From Baffinella frigidus (taxonomy: Eukaryota; Cryptophyceae; Cryptomonadales; Baffinellaceae), in the NCBI GenBank assembly GCA_026770585.1, contig MU646607.1:18058-30369 (forward strand): a stretch of 12,312 bases of DNA, read 5' to 3'. Under the pieces are notes generated by a model. That model ran no database searches. It was given only the letters and a program-made list of their open reading frames with translations, and was not told the DNA's origin. The position numbers were made by a program, and so were the translations under genes. Each line of letters starts with the position of its first letter. Positions within the stretch are counted from its first letter, which is position 1. Below are positions 5,837 to 12,312 of this stretch, piece after piece.

Positions 5837-6552
5837 GGACCCAGCACGAGCGAATGCGCGCCCAGCCGCTCGTGGTGGCCCATCGCCAACGCCTCCATCC
5901 CTGCCCTGCGTGCTGCCTCCTGCAGCAGCAGCGCTGTACACGCGCCGGTTGTGGCGAGATCCTCAGGTGTTTTGCCATCGTTTGTCCTGATGCACGCGTC
6001 TGCGCCCCGGTCCAGAAGCAACCGCACGACTTCGAGGTGCCCCCGCTGGCTGGGGCTGTGCAGCGGAGTGTAGCCGTCTCGTGTCTGTGCGTTAACCTGT
6101 GCGCCCTTGTCCAGGAGCAGCTTCACGATGGAGGTTGTTCCGCCCGCGGCTGCGCGATGAAGCGACGTGTACCAATGGTTTGTCTTGGCATCGACATTTG
6201 CGTCCTTGTCCAGCAGCAGCTGCACGATCGACTCGTGCACCTCCTCGGCTGCGCTGAGCAGCGGCGTGTCGCCGTCGACCGTCGCGGTGTTCACGTCTGC
6301 GCCCCTATCAAGGAGCAGCTGCACTAACGAGCCGTGCCCTAGCCGCGCGGCGCGATGCAGCGGCGAGCGGCCATCCTCGATCTTGAAGTTGACGTCAGCG
6401 CCGTTGTCCAGGAGCAGCTTCACTGCCGGAAGGTGACCCCCCTCTACAGCTCCATGCAGGGCCATTGAAACCCTGCGAGTTGTCCGCTCGAGCAGCCGCT
6501 GCACCTCGTCTGTCCGGCCGTTCTTCGCTGCATCCCAGAGCGAGAATGACAT
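5737..6552 (-). CDS. Ankyrin-repeat protein, 271 residues
   Basis: The uninterrupted frame contains about six ankyrin repeats matching the consensus DGxTPLHxAAxxGHxxxVxLLLDxGADVN. They lie at residues about 30-57, 60-90, 93-123, 126-156, 159-189 and 192-213, after an N-terminal capping helix pair (SLWDAAKNGRTDEVQRLL). Such stacks act as protein-binding scaffolds, and no enzymatic domain, signal peptide or membrane segment is present. The start was taken as the ATG at 6552 because it begins the first repeat helix. The frame stays open upstream to 6696, but only from a GTG. Repeat 3 is imperfect (DANVDAKT), as is repeat 5 (HSPSQRGH). Residues about 239-271 (PRPETRNPKP and similar) are the translation of telomere-like heptamers, and the TAA stop comes from such a unit. 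The true end may therefore differ, for example by splicing or read-through. The gene is transcribed away from the kinase gene. The partner is unknown. Confidence 0.85.
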   Translation of the reverse strand: MSFSLWDAAKNGRTDEVQRLLERTTRRVSMALHGAVEGGHLPAVKLLLDNGADVNFKIEDGRSPLHRAARLGHGSLVQLLLDRGADVNTATVDGDTPLLSAAEEVHESIVQLLLDKDANVDAKTNHWYTSLHRAAAGGTTSIVKLLLDKGAQVNAQTRDGYTPLHSPSQRGHLEVVRLLLDRGADACIRTNDGKTPEDLATTGACTALLLQEAARRAGMEALAMGHHERLGAHSLVLGPDPRPETRNPKPSTRNPKPETRNPKPETLNPQP

Positions 6553-7026
6553 CGTTTTGTCCGGAACACCACGCTGATCTCGAAGCACGGGCGAAGTCTC
6601 CCTCCAGCCACCCCAGCCGCGAGATCTTGGGGCTGGGAAGAAAGAAACGGTCAAACTTCTTTTAGTCAACTTCTTTTTTAGCCTGGTCTCAACCACACAG
6701 AACGATTTGAATTGAATTAAAATGGATTGTAAGATCCGAAATTCAAAAAAATACCGTTCCAGAAAGAAACCTCGTTGGCCCTGTCGTTCAGCCCCGTTGA
6801 CTCACCTGGCCGCCACTCCACGCCCGGCTGACCTTGCTCGTTCCAGGTCTCGCCCCTCGCCTGGCCTCCCTGTCGGGGTTCTGCGCTGCGTCGAGGATCC
6901 TCACAGCTGGCGAGAAGCAAGGGTGCCTAGTTTGAACCTGGGGTGGGGGATTGCGAGGGCGCGGAGGACGTGGGCCTGCCAGCAACGCAGCTGAAAGTGC
7001 GGCGGTCCGGCAGGTGTTTTGTAGAG
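6553..7026. promoter_or_regulatory. Divergent intergenic region (putative bidirectional promoter)
   Basis: These 474 bp separate the ATG of the minus-strand ankyrin gene from the ATG of the plus-strand kinase and must hold the promoters and 5' leaders of both, unless further upstream exons exist. The middle (about 6650-6760) is AT-richer than the flanks (TTGAATTGAATTAAAATGG, then an A7 run). No clear TATA box, CCAAT box or CACGTG motif is seen. TTTTGTAG just before the kinase ATG could be a 3' splice site of a leader intron. Confidence 0.45.
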
Positions 7027-12196
<5,170 letters not shown>

Positions 12197-12208
12197 GTAC
12201 CCCCCACA

Positions 12209-12306
12209 CCCTGCACCCTACACCCTACACCCTGCACCCTGCACCCTGCACCCTGCACCCTGCACCCTGCACCCTGCACCCTACACCCTACACCCTACAC
12301 CCTGCG
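12209..12306. repeat. Homogenised heptamer array CCCTGCA/CCCTACA
   Basis: Thirteen consecutive in-register heptamers of only two types, CCCTGCA and CCCTACA, plus a final CCCTGCG. The array sits at the start of Aurora intron 8, 12 bases after the donor. The period equals that of the telomere-type arrays at the left of the window, but the variant differs. Confidence 0.95.
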
Positions 12307-12312
12307 CCACAC

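Noticed and set aside
5707-6327. 206-codon plus-strand open frame
   Set aside because: It is antisense to the ankyrin gene. Its length follows from that gene's composition and its start is translated telomere-like repeat.
6553-6696. N-terminal extension of the ankyrin protein
   Set aside because: The longer frame begins only at a GTG, and the added 48 residues are low-quality sequence. ATG at 6552 begins the repeat fold.
6943-7026. N-terminal extension of the Aurora kinase
   Set aside because: The extension starts at a GTG, which is not a normal nuclear start. ATG at 7027 is the first in frame.

Overview
The window is nuclear DNA of a microbial eukaryote, most likely a GC-rich alga of the green lineage. 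Three observations support this. Degenerate and perfect heptamers of the plant/algal telomere type (TTTAGGG, seen as CCCTAAA) are scattered throughout. One gene is split by GT-AG introns into short GC-rich exons. The encoded Aurora kinase has plant/green-algal-like signatures ([23 protein letters not shown]). The species cannot be fixed from sequence alone, and the interstitial arrays do not by themselves show that this is a chromosome end.

Layout. Positions 1-1200 hold telomere-like arrays with short unique stretches between them. Positions 1200-5700 contain no gene I can defend. They form a mosaic of small non-autonomous foldback/MITE-like elements: at least four full copies of a roughly 125-bp GGTACC-ended foldback family, a 162-bp near-perfect hairpin, elements ending in TAGCTCT, short tandem repeats, and inverted copies of the same sequences. 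One 114-codon minus-strand reading frame there is possible but unproven. Positions 5737-6552 on the minus strand encode a 271-residue ankyrin-repeat protein. Its C-terminal tail and stop codon are made of telomere-like heptamers. A 474-bp spacer (6553-7026) separates it from a divergently transcribed Aurora-type serine/threonine kinase. The kinase starts at 7027 and runs off the right edge, with eight exons visible (341 residues; the last exon or exons lie outside the window).

Main observation. The Aurora introns carry damaged copies of the gene's own exon boundaries: exon 2 in intron 1, exon 3 in intron 2, exon 4 and fragments of exon 5 in intron 4, exon 5 in intron 5, and the exon 7 acceptor in intron 6. 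These copies are separated by degenerate telomere-like heptamers. One is an inverted 66-bp copy of exon 3 (62/66 identical) in intron 4, which could pair with exon 3 in the pre-mRNA. In both genes the telomere-like repeats lie mostly with the C-rich strand as the sense strand, and several abut 3' splice sites. The repeats may therefore seed local duplication and also supply branch-point-like and pyrimidine-rich sequence to the introns.

The two genes share an intergenic region, but nothing in the sequence shows a functional link between the ankyrin protein and the kinase.
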